Assembly: GCF_024112395.2 (NCBI RefSeq)
Contig: NZ_CP078013.2
Location: 558,001 to 622,000 of the forward strand
Source of the DNA: Pseudomonas pergaminensis
GTDB taxonomy: Bacteria > Pseudomonadota > Gammaproteobacteria > Pseudomonadales > Pseudomonadaceae
Direction: 5' to 3'
Length of the DNA: 64,000 nucleotides
How positions within the stretch are numbered: the first letter of the stretch is position 1; each line of letters begins with the position of its first letter. This document shows, piece after piece, positions 1-8,568 of the stretch. Both the position numbers and the translations under genes were made by a program. Below the pieces are notes generated by a model. It saw nothing but the letters and a program-made list of their open reading frames with translations. It ran no database searches and was not told the DNA's origin.

Positions 1-206
1 TCTACATCAGCACACCATTCGATGTGTGTGCGCGGCGAGACCCCAAAGGCTTGTATCGCGCAGCGTTGGAAGGGCGCATCCAAGCCTTCACGGGGCTGGA
101 CAGCCCTTATCAGGCACCGGAGGCGGCTGACTGCGAAATCAACACCGATGAGGTCGAGTTGGCCGACGCGGTGGAGCATATCCTGACGGTACTGTTTAAA
201 AAATAA
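1..206 (+). CDS. cysC: Adenylylsulfate (APS) kinase, C-terminal fragment
   Basis: Only the last 67 codons are present; the reading frame is open from base 3 and ends at the TAA at 204-206. The residues YISTPFDVCARRDPKGLY, followed by FTGLDSPYQAPE, are the typical end of APS kinase, which phosphorylates adenylyl sulfate to PAPS, the universal sulfate donor. The tail is not preceded by anything that tells whether CysN is fused to it. The gene lies 103 bp upstream of hldE on the same strand. A kinase making PAPS beside LPS heptose genes suggests a surface-polysaccharide locus (inference). The family call is confident; the extent is unknown because the window cuts it. Confidence 0.85.
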   Translation, partial: YISTPFDVCARRDPKGLYRAALEGRIQAFTGLDSPYQAPEAADCEINTDEVELADAVEHILTVLFKK

Positions 207-309
207 CCAGAAAACCCCCGTGATGCATCCCGGATAAAGCTCTCGAACTAGGCGGCGCTCACCCTGTGCTAATATCGCGCCCCTGTTCATTTTGTATGTG
301 GGTTGCTCC

Positions 310-1734
310 ATGAAGTTGTCCATGCCGCGATTCGATCAAGCCCCTGTCTTGGTGGTCGGCGATGTCATGCTCGACCGTTACTGGCATGGCGGTACCTCAC
401 GGATTTCCCCTGAGGCGCCGGTACCGGTCGTCAAGGTCGAGCAAATCGAAGACCGTCCAGGTGGCGCTGCCAACGTTGCCCTCAATATTGCCGCGCTCGG
501 CGCCCCGGCCTCCCTGGTCGGCGTGACCGGCGACGACGAAGCCGCCGACAGCCTGGCCAACAGCCTGCGCGGTGCCGGCGTGCGCGCGCTGTTCCAGCGC
601 ATCGCCCACCAGCCGACCATCGTCAAGCTGCGGGTGATGAGCCGTCACCAGCAATTGCTGCGTATCGATTTCGAAGAACCCTTCGCCACCGACGCCCTGG
701 CCCTGAGCGGTCAGGTCGATGAGCTGCTCGAAGGCATCAAGGTGCTGGTGTTGTCCGACTACGGCAAAGGCGCCTTGAGGAACCACCAGGCACTGATCCA
801 GGCCGCCAAGGCCAAGGGCATCCCGGTATTGGCCGATCCCAAGGGCAAGGATTTCTCGATTTATCGCGGAGCCAGCCTGATCACGCCTAATCTCAGCGAG
901 TTCGAAGCCATCGTCGGCGGTTGCGTCGATGAGCACGACCTGGTGACCAAGGGTGCGGCACTGATGGCCGACCTCGACCTGGGCGCCTTGCTGGTGACCC
1001 GTGGCGAGCACGGCATGACCCTGCTGCGTCCCGGCCACCCGGCGATGCACCTGCCGGCACGGGCCCGTGAAGTGTTCGACGTCACGGGCGCCGGTGACAC
1101 CGTGATTTCCACCCTGGCCGCCTCGATTGCGGCGGGTGAAGAACTGCCCCACGCCGTGGCCCTGGCCAATCTGGCGGCGGGCATCGTGGTGGGCAAGTTG
1201 GGTACTGCCGCTATCAGCGCGCCTGAATTGCGCCGCGCTATCCAACGCTCCGAAGGCTCGGAGCGTGGTGTGCTGACCATCGAGCAACTGCTGCTGGCCA
1301 TTGACGATGCTCGCGCTCACAACGAAAGCATTGTGTTCACCAACGGTTGCTTCGACATCCTCCATGCCGGGCATGTGACTTACCTGGAGCAGGCGCGCGC
1401 CCAAGGCGATCGCCTGATCGTCGCGGTCAACGACGATGCGTCGGTGAGCCGCCTGAAAGGCCCTGGCCGCCCGATCAACAGTGTCGACCGTCGCATGGCC
1501 GTGCTGGCTGGCCTGGGCGCGGTGGACTGGGTGATCAGCTTCCCTGAAGCGACCCCGGAAAACCTGCTGGCCCAGGTCAAGCCGGACGTGCTGGTCAAGG
1601 GTGGCGACTACTCCGTCGACCAAGTCGTGGGGGCGGATATCGTCAGCGCCTACGGCGGCAAGGTTAAGGTGCTGGGCCTGGTCGAGAACAGCTCGACCAC
1701 CGCCATTGTCGAGAAGATCCGCAACAATGAATAA
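310..1734 (+). CDS. hldE: Bifunctional heptose-7-phosphate kinase / heptose-1-phosphate adenylyltransferase
   Basis: 474 residues, the usual HldE length. The N-terminal half is a PfkB/ribokinase-type kinase, with the nucleotide/anion-hole motif DVTGAGDTV near residue 257. The C-terminal half, from about residue 340, is a cytidylyltransferase-like domain with FTNGCFDILHAGH. It phosphorylates D-glycero-beta-D-manno-heptose 7-phosphate and later adenylylates the 1-phosphate, giving the ADP-heptose precursor of the LPS inner core. I chose the ATG at 310 rather than the in-frame TTG at 292 because MKLSMPRFDQAPVLVVGD matches the family start. The stop overlaps the next gene by 8 bp, so the two are probably translationally coupled. 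Confidence 0.97.
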   Translation: MKLSMPRFDQAPVLVVGDVMLDRYWHGGTSRISPEAPVPVVKVEQIEDRPGGAANVALNIAALGAPASLVGVTGDDEAADSLANSLRGAGVRALFQRIAHQPTIVKLRVMSRHQQLLRIDFEEPFATDALALSGQVDELLEGIKVLVLSDYGKGALRNHQALIQAAKAKGIPVLADPKGKDFSIYRGASLITPNLSEFEAIVGGCVDEHDLVTKGAALMADLDLGALLVTRGEHGMTLLRPGHPAMHLPARAREVFDVTGAGDTVISTLAASIAAGEELPHAVALANLAAGIVVGKLGTAAISAPELRRAIQRSEGSERGVLTIEQLLLAIDDARAHNESIVFTNGCFDILHAGHVTYLEQARAQGDRLIVAVNDDASVSRLKGPGRPINSVDRRMAVLAGLGAVDWVISFPEATPENLLAQVKPDVLVKGGDYSVDQVVGADIVSAYGGKVKVLGLVENSSTTAIVEKIRNNE

Positions 1735-2653
1735 GCAGGTTCTGATCACCGGCGGTGCGGGTTTTATCGGCTCGCACCTGGTCGATGCGCTGCTCGCCAA
1801 AGGCTACGGTGTGCGGGTGCTGGATAACCTGTCCACCGGCAAGCGCAGCAACCTGCCGTTGGACAACCCGCGCGTCGAACTGCTGGAAGGTGATGTGGCC
1901 GATGCCGACCTGGTAGCCCGTGCTGCCGTCGGCGCAACGGCGGTGGTGCACCTGGCGGCAGTGGCTTCGGTGCAGGCGTCGGTGGATGACCCGGTCAGCA
2001 CGCACCAGAGCAATTTCGTCGGCACACTGAATGTCTGCGAAGCCATGCGCAAGGCCGGCGTCAAACGTGTGGTGTATGCCTCCAGCGCCGCGGTCTATGG
2101 CAACAATGGCGAAGGCGCTTCGATTGACGAAGAGACCACCAAGGCGCCGTTGACGCCCTATGCGTCCGACAAGTTGGCCAGCGAGCACTACTTCGACTTT
2201 TACCGTCGCCAGCATGGCCTGGAGCCGGTGATCTTCCGTTTCTTCAATATCTTCGGGCCACGCCAGGACCCGTCATCGCCGTACTCCGGTGTGATCAGTA
2301 TCTTCAGCGAGCGCGTGCAGCAGGGCGTGCCGATTGCCGTGTTCGGCGATGGCGAGCAAACCCGTGACTTCATGTACGTGGAGGACCTGGTGGACGTGCT
2401 GGTGCAGGCCATCGAAACGCCGGCTGCGCCGCTTGGCGCAATCAATGTCGGCTGGAACCGCACCACGACGCTCAAGGACGTGCTGCAAGCCCTGGAAGAA
2501 ATCGTCGGCAAGTTGCCGGCCGTGACTTACGGGCCCGCACGCTCTGGGGATATCCGGCATTCGCGGGCGAATAACCAGCGCTTGCTGGCAAGCTTTACGC
2601 TGCCCGAGCCCACCCCCCTGAAGGTTGGCCTGGCACGCCTGCTCAACATCTGA
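1727..2653 (+). CDS. NAD-dependent sugar-nucleotide epimerase (GalE/WbpP-like)
   Basis: 308 residues, an extended short-chain dehydrogenase. The Rossmann dinucleotide motif TGGAGFIGSHL is at residues 8-18, SSAAVYG holds the catalytic serine region, and YASDK is the YxxxK catalytic pair; RFFNIFGPRQDP is typical of UDP-hexose epimerases. It probably interconverts UDP-Glc/UDP-Gal or the N-acetyl forms; the exact substrate cannot be read from the sequence. The ATG at 1727 lies inside the last codons of hldE (8-bp overlap), so the two form an operon that ends at the hairpin at 2659-2684. Likely role: supplying a sugar donor for LPS core or O-chain assembly. Confidence 0.88.
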   Translation: MNKQVLITGGAGFIGSHLVDALLAKGYGVRVLDNLSTGKRSNLPLDNPRVELLEGDVADADLVARAAVGATAVVHLAAVASVQASVDDPVSTHQSNFVGTLNVCEAMRKAGVKRVVYASSAAVYGNNGEGASIDEETTKAPLTPYASDKLASEHYFDFYRRQHGLEPVIFRFFNIFGPRQDPSSPYSGVISIFSERVQQGVPIAVFGDGEQTRDFMYVEDLVDVLVQAIETPAAPLGAINVGWNRTTTLKDVLQALEEIVGKLPAVTYGPARSGDIRHSRANNQRLLASFTLPEPTPLKVGLARLLNI

Positions 2654-2658
2654 CCCCC

Positions 2659-2684
2659 GTAGGAGCCGGCAAGCCGGCTCCTAC
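2659..2684. repeat. REP-like palindrome / bidirectional terminator
   Basis: Twelve-base arms starting GTAGGAGCCGGC form a perfect inverted repeat with only AA between them. The core is the same as in the longer REP pairs elsewhere in the window. It sits between two convergent genes, so it may also end transcription from both sides, although there is no long U-run. Confidence 0.7.
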
Positions 2685-2700
2685 AGGTGGGCTCTTCAAA

Positions 2701-3660
2701 TCAGCGGCTGGCTTTTTTCTTCGGCACGATCTTGCGCAGCACCCGCTGTGCCAGGCGCTTCAATTTCGATTCTTTCTCAGGCGTTGCCAGGCCTTGCTGG
2801 CGTAGCCAATCCTTCCAGCGAATCCGCTCGTCACGCACCAGCCAGCCTTCCTGTTGGGCGAAGCTTTCCGCCAAGTACACCCCTCGCGTGCTCGCCGGGT
2901 ACAGTTGGTCTTTCTTGACCGTGTACAACTCGGCGAGGGGCTGGCCGTCTTTGAGCGGCATCAGGTACAGGTCCGGGCGCTGACGGTCGAGGCGGGCAAC
3001 CAGTTGGTCGCCTTCCAGGCGTTCGTCCACATGGAACAGGCTCAGGGATTTGGCTTCCTTGGGCACTTCCAGGCGCAGGTCGTAAATCAGTTGCAGCGAG
3101 GCGGTGGGCAGGTGCACATAGGCGCGCGGGCGTTCGATCAACTGGGTGGTGGCGCAACGCACCGGTCGGGCGGCGCCGGATAGCGGGCTGAGGCGAAAGG
3201 GCAGGGCTTCGCGGTAATGCAGCGCGGCGGAGTAAGGCGCCGGCAACCAGGTGTCATTGAAGCGCCCACTGAGCCAACCTTCTGGCGTCTCCAGCAGGCA
3301 CTCTTCGGCAATTTCCTGGATGGCGGTATGCAGTGGCAGGTTCAACTCGTGGGCGGGTACGTAGCCGGAAATCAGCTTGAGCACCACGTCACCACGGTCC
3401 TGGCGGCGCTGGCGCACCAGTACCCAGTAATCCTTGTTTTGCCAATGCAGGGTGAGTCGCACCGACACGCCGAGGTTGGCCAGCTCCAGGGCAAAGCGCT
3501 CGGGGTCGGCCACTTCCACCGGCTTGCGCCGTTGCAGGGTCTGGGCAAAGTTGAGCGGCATGCCCACGCTCTGGTAGCTCAGGCCTTCGGGGGTGGCTTC
3601 GACGTGCAGCGGCAGTGTTTTGAAGTTGCTAGGGTTTTTTCTTATGAGCGTTCGCGGCAT
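2701..3660 (-). CDS. Conserved hypothetical with a degenerate Nudix-like box
   Basis: 319 residues, no signal peptide, no membrane segment, and a very basic end (KIVPKKKASR). A stretch in the middle, G-YVPAH-E then nine residues then QEIAEECLL, resembles a Nudix box with the acidic residues kept, but with Arg changed to Gln, Gly changed to Leu and two extra residues. It may bind nucleotides or may be an inactive relative; no function is assigned. I chose the ATG at 3660 because AAGGAG lies about six bases upstream; an in-frame ATG at 3702 would add 14 residues and overlap the stop of the gene before it. It is the last gene of a three-gene minus-strand operon with the aldo/keto reductase and FAD oxidoreductase, an order also found in P. 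aeruginosa. Confidence 0.7.
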   Translation of the reverse strand: MPRTLIRKNPSNFKTLPLHVEATPEGLSYQSVGMPLNFAQTLQRRKPVEVADPERFALELANLGVSVRLTLHWQNKDYWVLVRQRRQDRGDVVLKLISGYVPAHELNLPLHTAIQEIAEECLLETPEGWLSGRFNDTWLPAPYSAALHYREALPFRLSPLSGAARPVRCATTQLIERPRAYVHLPTASLQLIYDLRLEVPKEAKSLSLFHVDERLEGDQLVARLDRQRPDLYLMPLKDGQPLAELYTVKKDQLYPASTRGVYLAESFAQQEGWLVRDERIRWKDWLRQQGLATPEKESKLKRLAQRVLRKIVPKKKASR

Positions 3661-3701
3661 GTCGGCTCCTTCTTGCGACGGGGTCGGCCGCGTCGGCGGC
3701 A

Positions 3702-4514
3702 TCAGAGTTGACGAATGACTTGGGCAGCGGTCGCCACGTTATGAGCCAGGTGCAGCGGATTAATGGTCCCGACAATAGCACTGGCGACGCCCGTTTGCGC
3801 AAACAACAACGTGAAACTGGCACGAATTGGATCCATTCCCGGCTCCAGGCACACGTGGCCGCTGGCCAGGGCCTTTTTCACCAGGATGCCCTTGCCGTGT
3901 GCCGCCGCGTAATCAATGACGGCTTTCTCGGCCTGTTCGTTCAGATTGTAGGTGACCATGGCGCAATCGCCTTGTTCCAGAGCCTTCACGCCGCCTTCGA
4001 CAGTCTTCCCGGAGAAGCCGAAACCGCGGATCTTGCCTTCCTGTTTCAGCGCTGCCAGGGTTTGGTAGACCTCGCAGTCGTTGAGGATGTGCAGGTCGTT
4101 GCCGTCCGAGTGCACCAGCACCAGGTCGATAAAATCAGTTTCAAGTCGTTTCAAGCTGCGTTCGATGGACATCCGCGTGTGGGCCGCGCTGAAGTCGTGG
4201 TGGGAGACGCCATTCTCGAACTCTTCGCCGACCTTGCTGACAATCACCCAGTCCTTGCGCTGGTCACGCAACAGCGGCCCCAAGCGTTCCTCGCTCATGC
4301 CATAGGCCGGCGCGGTATCGATCAGGTTGATCCCCAGTTCGCGAGCCTGGCGCAACAGCATGCGGGCTTCGTCGTCACCGGGGATCTGGAAGCCGCTGGG
4401 GTATTTCACCCCTTGGTCGCGACCCAGCTTGACGGTGCCCAGGCCCAGCGGTGACACCAACAGGCCGGTGCTGCCGAGAGGGCGATGCAGGTCGTGCAGG
4501 GTGGGCAGGCTCAT
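3702..4514 (-). CDS. Aldo/keto reductase
   Basis: 270 residues with the AKR catalytic tetrad: Asp and Tyr in LIDTAPAYGMSEERLG, Lys in VIVSKVG, and His in DLVLVHSDG. The LGLGTVKLGR start is also typical. It should be a cytosolic NADPH-dependent (alpha/beta)8-barrel reductase acting on aldehydes, ketones or sugars; the substrate is unknown. Its start overlaps the end of the FAD oxidoreductase by four bases (ATGA), so the pair is translationally coupled and may act on one metabolite. Confidence 0.9.
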   Translation of the reverse strand: MSLPTLHDLHRPLGSTGLLVSPLGLGTVKLGRDQGVKYPSGFQIPGDDEARMLLRQARELGINLIDTAPAYGMSEERLGPLLRDQRKDWVIVSKVGEEFENGVSHHDFSAAHTRMSIERSLKRLETDFIDLVLVHSDGNDLHILNDCEVYQTLAALKQEGKIRGFGFSGKTVEGGVKALEQGDCAMVTYNLNEQAEKAVIDYAAAHGKGILVKKALASGHVCLEPGMDPIRASFTLLFAQTGVASAIVGTINPLHLAHNVATAAQVIRQL

Positions 4515-5686
4515 GGCAACAGTTGCTCCCAGGCAGGTACGCCAATGGCGGGTTTTGGCAGGTCGGGCAGGGGCTCGCTGGCGCTCGGGCGGATGCCGTC
4601 ACGTTCAAGGCTGCTGATGACGCGATCAGCGAAGTCCGGCGCCAGTGCCAGTTTGGTCGGCCAGCCCACGAGCAGGCGGCCTTGCTCGGCGAGGAAGGCA
4701 TTGTCGGGACGGCTCAAGCCCGACTGCAGCGGCTCGGCACGGTCGACGCGCAGGGTGGCCCATTGGGTCTGGCTCATGTCGATCCAGGGCAGCAACTGCG
4801 CCAATTCTTTCTGCGCCGTGGCGATCTGTTCTTGCGGTGTGCGCGCCACGCCATCGGCTTCGGCGATGTCGCCGCCCATGTACCACACCCAGTTGCCATC
4901 CGCCGCCGGGTGGGTGGTGACGGTGATGCGCGGCTTGGTGCCGCCGCCCAGGCAGTGGGCATACAGCGGCTTCAGGCCGGGGCCTTTGGCGATGATCATG
5001 TGCAGGGGGCGCGTCTGCATGGCCGGCTGCCTCAGGCCCAGCGCGGCCAACAGGTCAGCCGTGCCAGCGCCGGCACTCAACACGATGCGCTGGGCGCGGA
5101 TCTCGCGACCGTCGACCTTCAAACCCACCAGTGCGTTGTCTTCAAGCAAGGGTTCGATGTGTTGCCCGGCAAGCAAGCCATCGCCAGCCAGTTGCGCCAG
5201 GCGTTCGATCAGGCTCGGCACGTCGATGACCAGCTCCGCCAGGCGATAGACCTTGCCCTTGAAACGGCGGTCTTGCAGGGCGGGGGGCAGGTCGTCGCCC
5301 TTGACCTGGTCGACACGGCCGCGCACAGCCTTGCTGGCGAAAAAGCTGGTGAGGTTGCCGGCGAGAGTACCCGGGGACCACAGGTAATGCGCTTCGGAGA
5401 GCAAGCGCACGCCGGACAGGTCCAGCTCACCGTTGCCCGCCAGCGCTTCACGCCAGCGGCGCGGCATATCGGCAATGGCTTCGGAGGCGCCGGTGAGGGC
5501 GCCGTGCAGGGCGTATTTTGCACCGCCGTGGATGATCCCCTGGGACTTCACGCTTTGCCCGCCACCCAAGGTGGCGCTTTCCACCACCACCGTGGAAAAC
5601 CCCTGGCGGCGCAGGCGCGCATTCAGCCAGAGGCCGGCAACCCCGGCGCCGACAATCAGAACGTCGGTGGAAATAACGGATGGCAT
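4511..5686 (-). CDS. FAD-dependent oxidoreductase (DAO/D-amino-acid oxidase family)
   Basis: 391 residues. An N-terminal FAD-binding Rossmann motif, DVLIVGAGVAGLWLNARL, lies near residues 8-25, followed by ESATLGGGQSVKSQGIIHGG, which is typical of the DAO family (glycerol-3-phosphate dehydrogenase, hydroxyglutarate oxidase and similar). No signal peptide is seen. The electron donor is unknown. It is the first gene of the minus-strand operon with the aldo/keto reductase (4-bp overlap) and the Nudix-like protein. The 128 bp upstream contains a REP pair and then the SMR pump gene, so transcription probably starts between them or reads through from the pump gene. Confidence 0.85.
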   Translation of the reverse strand: MPSVISTDVLIVGAGVAGLWLNARLRRQGFSTVVVESATLGGGQSVKSQGIIHGGAKYALHGALTGASEAIADMPRRWREALAGNGELDLSGVRLLSEAHYLWSPGTLAGNLTSFFASKAVRGRVDQVKGDDLPPALQDRRFKGKVYRLAELVIDVPSLIERLAQLAGDGLLAGQHIEPLLEDNALVGLKVDGREIRAQRIVLSAGAGTADLLAALGLRQPAMQTRPLHMIIAKGPGLKPLYAHCLGGGTKPRITVTTHPAADGNWVWYMGGDIAEADGVARTPQEQIATAQKELAQLLPWIDMSQTQWATLRVDRAEPLQSGLSRPDNAFLAEQGRLLVGWPTKLALAPDFADRVISSLERDGIRPSASEPLPDLPKPAIGVPAWEQLLP

Positions 5687-5738
5687 GGGCGACCTCAGTG
5701 TTCAAGACAAGGGGCGCAGTATACAGGGATCACTATTT

Positions 5739-5803
5739 GTAGGAGCCCGGCTTGCCGGCGATGGCGTCTGAGAGACCGCCACGCCGGTAAGCCGGGCTCC
5801 TAC
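5739..5803. repeat. REPIN-like inverted pair (GTAGGAGCC type)
   Basis: Two copies of a REP-like unit (GTAGGAGCCCGGCTTGCCGG) in inverted orientation, GTAGG ends outermost, separated by a short spacer, between two minus-strand genes. Matching pairs occur at 33817 and, in variant form, at 16694 and 56851. Confidence 0.75.
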
Positions 5804-5814
5804 AGGTGTGTATT

Positions 5815-6150
5815 TCAGTGGCCGGCGGTTTTCGAGAATAGCTGAATCACGACGACGCCCAGCACGATCAGGCCCATCCCCAGCATCGCCGGAATATCCA
5901 GCTTCTGCCCGTAGATAAACAGTGCCGCGATGCTCACCATCACAATGCCCATCCCGGCCCACACGGCGTAGGCCACGCCCACCGGCACCGTGCGCACCAC
6001 CAGCGTCAGCATCCAGAACGCCACGCCGTAGCCGACGATCACCAGCAGCAGTGGGATCGGCGTGCTCCAGCCCTTGATGGCCTTCATGGAAACAGTGGCA
6101 ATCACTTCCGAGCAGATGGCAATGGCCAGGTAGCAGTAAGCGGCGTTCAT
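5815..6150 (-). CDS. Small multidrug resistance (SMR/EmrE family) transporter
   Basis: 111 residues with four hydrophobic segments, the exact SMR size. The first segment, YLAIAICSEVIATVSMKA, carries the membrane-embedded Glu (residue 15) that is essential in EmrE, and WAGMGIV is the conserved third-segment region. It should act as a proton-coupled dimer in the inner membrane, exporting small cationic or guanidinium-type compounds; the sequence does not say which. It is divergent from a LysR regulator 102 bp away, the usual arrangement for a regulator and its target (inference). Confidence 0.88.
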   Translation of the reverse strand: MNAAYCYLAIAICSEVIATVSMKAIKGWSTPIPLLLVIVGYGVAFWMLTLVVRTVPVGVAYAVWAGMGIVMVSIAALFIYGQKLDIPAMLGMGLIVLGVVVIQLFSKTAGH

Positions 6151-6252
6151 GGGTCAATCCTCGGGGTATAGCAATCAGATAAGGCACGCATTCTAGCGTT
6201 CACTCAGATGGGGTAAAGTCATTACCTATCCGAATTAGAGATGGGTTGAGCC

Positions 6253-7143
6253 ATGAGCGTGCAGTGGGATCTGGAGCAGATGCGCCTGTTTGTCAGCGTT
6301 GCCGAGCAGCGTTCGTTTTCGGCGGTGGCGCGCCAGCAGCGCAAGGCCCAATCGGCGGTCAGCAACGGGATTGCCCTGCTGGAGGCTGACCTTGGCGTGA
6401 GCCTGTTCGAACGCAGCAGTGGCCGCCAACCGCGCCTCACCGAAGCCGGCAGCGTGCTGCTGGAGGAGGCGCGCGAAGTGCTGCGCCAGTGTGAGCGGCT
6501 CAACGGTCGGGCGTTGTCGCTGACTCGCGGCGAGGAGGCTTGCCTGCGCCTGGCCCAGGATGAGGCGATGTTGTTCCAGCCGGTGCTCGATAGCCTTGAG
6601 GCGCTGGCCGGGCAATACCCGCTGCTGGAGGTGCAGCTATCCAGCGCGGCCCAGGGCGATGTGGCGCGTAAGCTGGTGGAGCGCAAGGCTGATCTGGGCC
6701 TGCTGTTCTATCACGACCAGATCCCCGAAGCGCTGGAGCGGAGGGTGGTCGGCAGCGTGGAGATGGTCACCGTGTGCGGCGTGAACCACCCGCTGGCCAA
6801 GGAGCACTACGTGACGTGCCAGCACTTGGCGCAGTTTCGCCAGTTGCTGATGTCGACCCAGACCAGCGTCTACCCCGGCAGCGAAGCCGCGAGCCCATTG
6901 GTGTGGCGCGCCGACAGCTTCTACGTGCTGGCCGAGTGGCTGATGAGCGGCCTGGGCTGGGCCTGGCTGCCCCGGCATATCGTGCAGTACCCGACCTACC
7001 AGCAACAAATGGTGGAACTGGACAGCGAATGGACGCCGCCGGCCTTGGTGGTGGAGCTGGTGTGGCGGCGCGACGAGCATCTGGGGCCGGCCGCACGCTT
7101 CCTGGCCAAACGATTTGCCGAGTGCTTGCAGGCGATCGACTGA
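6253..7143 (+). CDS. LysR-type transcriptional regulator
   Basis: 296 residues. The N-terminal winged helix-turn-helix reads LRLFVSVAEQRSFSAVAR and then QSAVSNGIALLEADLGVSLFERSSG, followed by the LTEAG signature; the rest is the periplasmic-binding-like co-inducer domain. It is divergently placed from the SMR pump, which it may control, and its stop is 23 bp before waaA, so waaA could be co-transcribed with it. The inducer is unknown. Confidence 0.9.
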   Translation: MSVQWDLEQMRLFVSVAEQRSFSAVARQQRKAQSAVSNGIALLEADLGVSLFERSSGRQPRLTEAGSVLLEEAREVLRQCERLNGRALSLTRGEEACLRLAQDEAMLFQPVLDSLEALAGQYPLLEVQLSSAAQGDVARKLVERKADLGLLFYHDQIPEALERRVVGSVEMVTVCGVNHPLAKEHYVTCQHLAQFRQLLMSTQTSVYPGSEAASPLVWRADSFYVLAEWLMSGLGWAWLPRHIVQYPTYQQQMVELDSEWTPPALVVELVWRRDEHLGPAARFLAKRFAECLQAID

Positions 7144-7166
7144 AAAAGCCGATAAACTCCGCCGCC

Positions 7167-8444
7167 ATGAATAGAACTCTCTACAGCTGTCTGTTTTACC
7201 TGGCGCTGCCCTTGGTGGCTTTACGTCTGTGGCTGCGCGCGCGCAAGGCGCCGGCCTATGCCAAGCGCGTCAGCGAGCGCTTCTCCTATGGCCTGCCGGT
7301 GATGCAGCCGGGCGGGATCTGGGTGCATGCCGTGTCCGTGGGCGAGAGCATTGCCGCCGCGCCAATGGTGCGCGGGCTGCTGGCGCGCTATCCAACGTTG
7401 CCGATCACCGTTACCTGCATGACGCCGACCGGTTCCGAGCGCATCCAGGCGTTGTTTGCCAATGAGCCTCGCGTCCAGCACTGCTACTTGCCGTATGACT
7501 TGCCGTGCGCCGCCAAGCGCTTCCTTGATCGCGTGCAGCCCAAGCTGGCGGTGATCATGGAAACCGAGTTATGGCCCAACCATATCCACGCCTGCGCCCA
7601 GCGCGGGATCCCGGTGGCACTGGCCAATGCACGGTTGTCGGCACGTTCGGCCAAGGGCTACGCGCGCTTTGCCAAGTTGACGGCGCCGATGCTGTCGCAA
7701 ATGAGCCTGTTCGCCGTACAGACCCAGACCGAAGCCCAGCGCTTCCTGAGCCTCGGTGCTCGGCCGGAAACCGTCGAAGTCACCGGCTCAATCAAGTTCG
7801 ACCTGACCATCGATCCCCAGTTACCGGTACGCGCTGCCGCATTGCGCGAGCAGTGGGGCGCCAGTGAGCGTCCGGTGTGGATCGCCGCCAGTACCCATGA
7901 AGGTGAAGATGAGGTGGTGCTGGCAGCCCATCGTCAATTGCTCGACAGCTATCCAAACGCGCTGCTGATCCTGGTGCCGCGTCACCAGGAACGTTTCGGC
8001 CCGATGTTCGAACTGTGCACGCAGCAGGGCTTTGCCACGGTGCGTCGCTCCAGCGGCGAGCCCGTCACTGCGCAGACGTCGGTGTTGCTCGGCGACACCA
8101 TGGGCGAATTGCTGTTTCTCTACGCTTTGGCCGACAGCGCCTTTGTGGGCGGCAGCCTGGTGGCGACCGGTGGGCATAATCCGCTGGAGCCGGCAGCGTT
8201 GGCATTGCCGGTGATCATGGGCCCGCACGTGTTCAACTTCCTCGAAATCACCGCGATGATGCGTGAGGCGGGTGCGTTGCGAGAGGTGGATGACGCTGAA
8301 GGATTGGCCGAAGCCGTGCGCCAGTTGTTCGAACTGCCCCAGGATGCCCGCAAGATGGCACAGGCGGGGCTGAAGGTGATGCAGGCCAACCAGGGCGCGC
8401 TGAAGCGTTTGCTGGAGGGTTTGGGCCGATTGCTAAACCACTGA
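7167..8444 (+). CDS. waaA: 3-deoxy-D-manno-octulosonic acid (Kdo) transferase
   Basis: 425 residues, the normal WaaA (KdtA) length. An N-terminal hydrophobic anchor is followed by the Kdo-transferase sequence GGIWVHAVSVGESIAAAPMV and by METELWPNHIH and FVGGSLVATGGHNPLEPAA, which are landmarks of the family. It transfers Kdo from CMP-Kdo to the lipid A precursor at the inner membrane. The ATG at 7167 is chosen because the in-frame extension upstream lies inside the LysR gene. It fits with hldE nearby as LPS core biosynthesis. Confidence 0.97.
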   Translation: MNRTLYSCLFYLALPLVALRLWLRARKAPAYAKRVSERFSYGLPVMQPGGIWVHAVSVGESIAAAPMVRGLLARYPTLPITVTCMTPTGSERIQALFANEPRVQHCYLPYDLPCAAKRFLDRVQPKLAVIMETELWPNHIHACAQRGIPVALANARLSARSAKGYARFAKLTAPMLSQMSLFAVQTQTEAQRFLSLGARPETVEVTGSIKFDLTIDPQLPVRAAALREQWGASERPVWIAASTHEGEDEVVLAAHRQLLDSYPNALLILVPRHQERFGPMFELCTQQGFATVRRSSGEPVTAQTSVLLGDTMGELLFLYALADSAFVGGSLVATGGHNPLEPAALALPVIMGPHVFNFLEITAMMREAGALREVDDAEGLAEAVRQLFELPQDARKMAQAGLKVMQANQGALKRLLEGLGRLLNH

Positions 8445-8459
8445 CAACACAAATCAAAT

Positions 8460-8550
8460 GTGGGAGCGGGCTTGCTCGCTCGCGAATACGGTGTATCAGT
8501 ACCGGATGTACTGTCTGACACACCGCATTCGCGAGCAAGCCCGCTCCCAC
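8460..8550. repeat. REPIN-like inverted pair (GTGGGAGCGGGC type)
   Basis: Two inverted REP units (GTGGGAGCGGGCTTGCTCGC and its complement), GTGGG ends outermost, about 90 bp in all, between the convergent genes waaA and tolC. This is the second sequence type of the window, sharing GAGC..GGGCTTGC with the other but carrying GCTCGCGAA instead of GCCGGCGAT. Confidence 0.8.
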
Positions 8551-8568
8551 ATGGGTTTTGCAGTGTTA

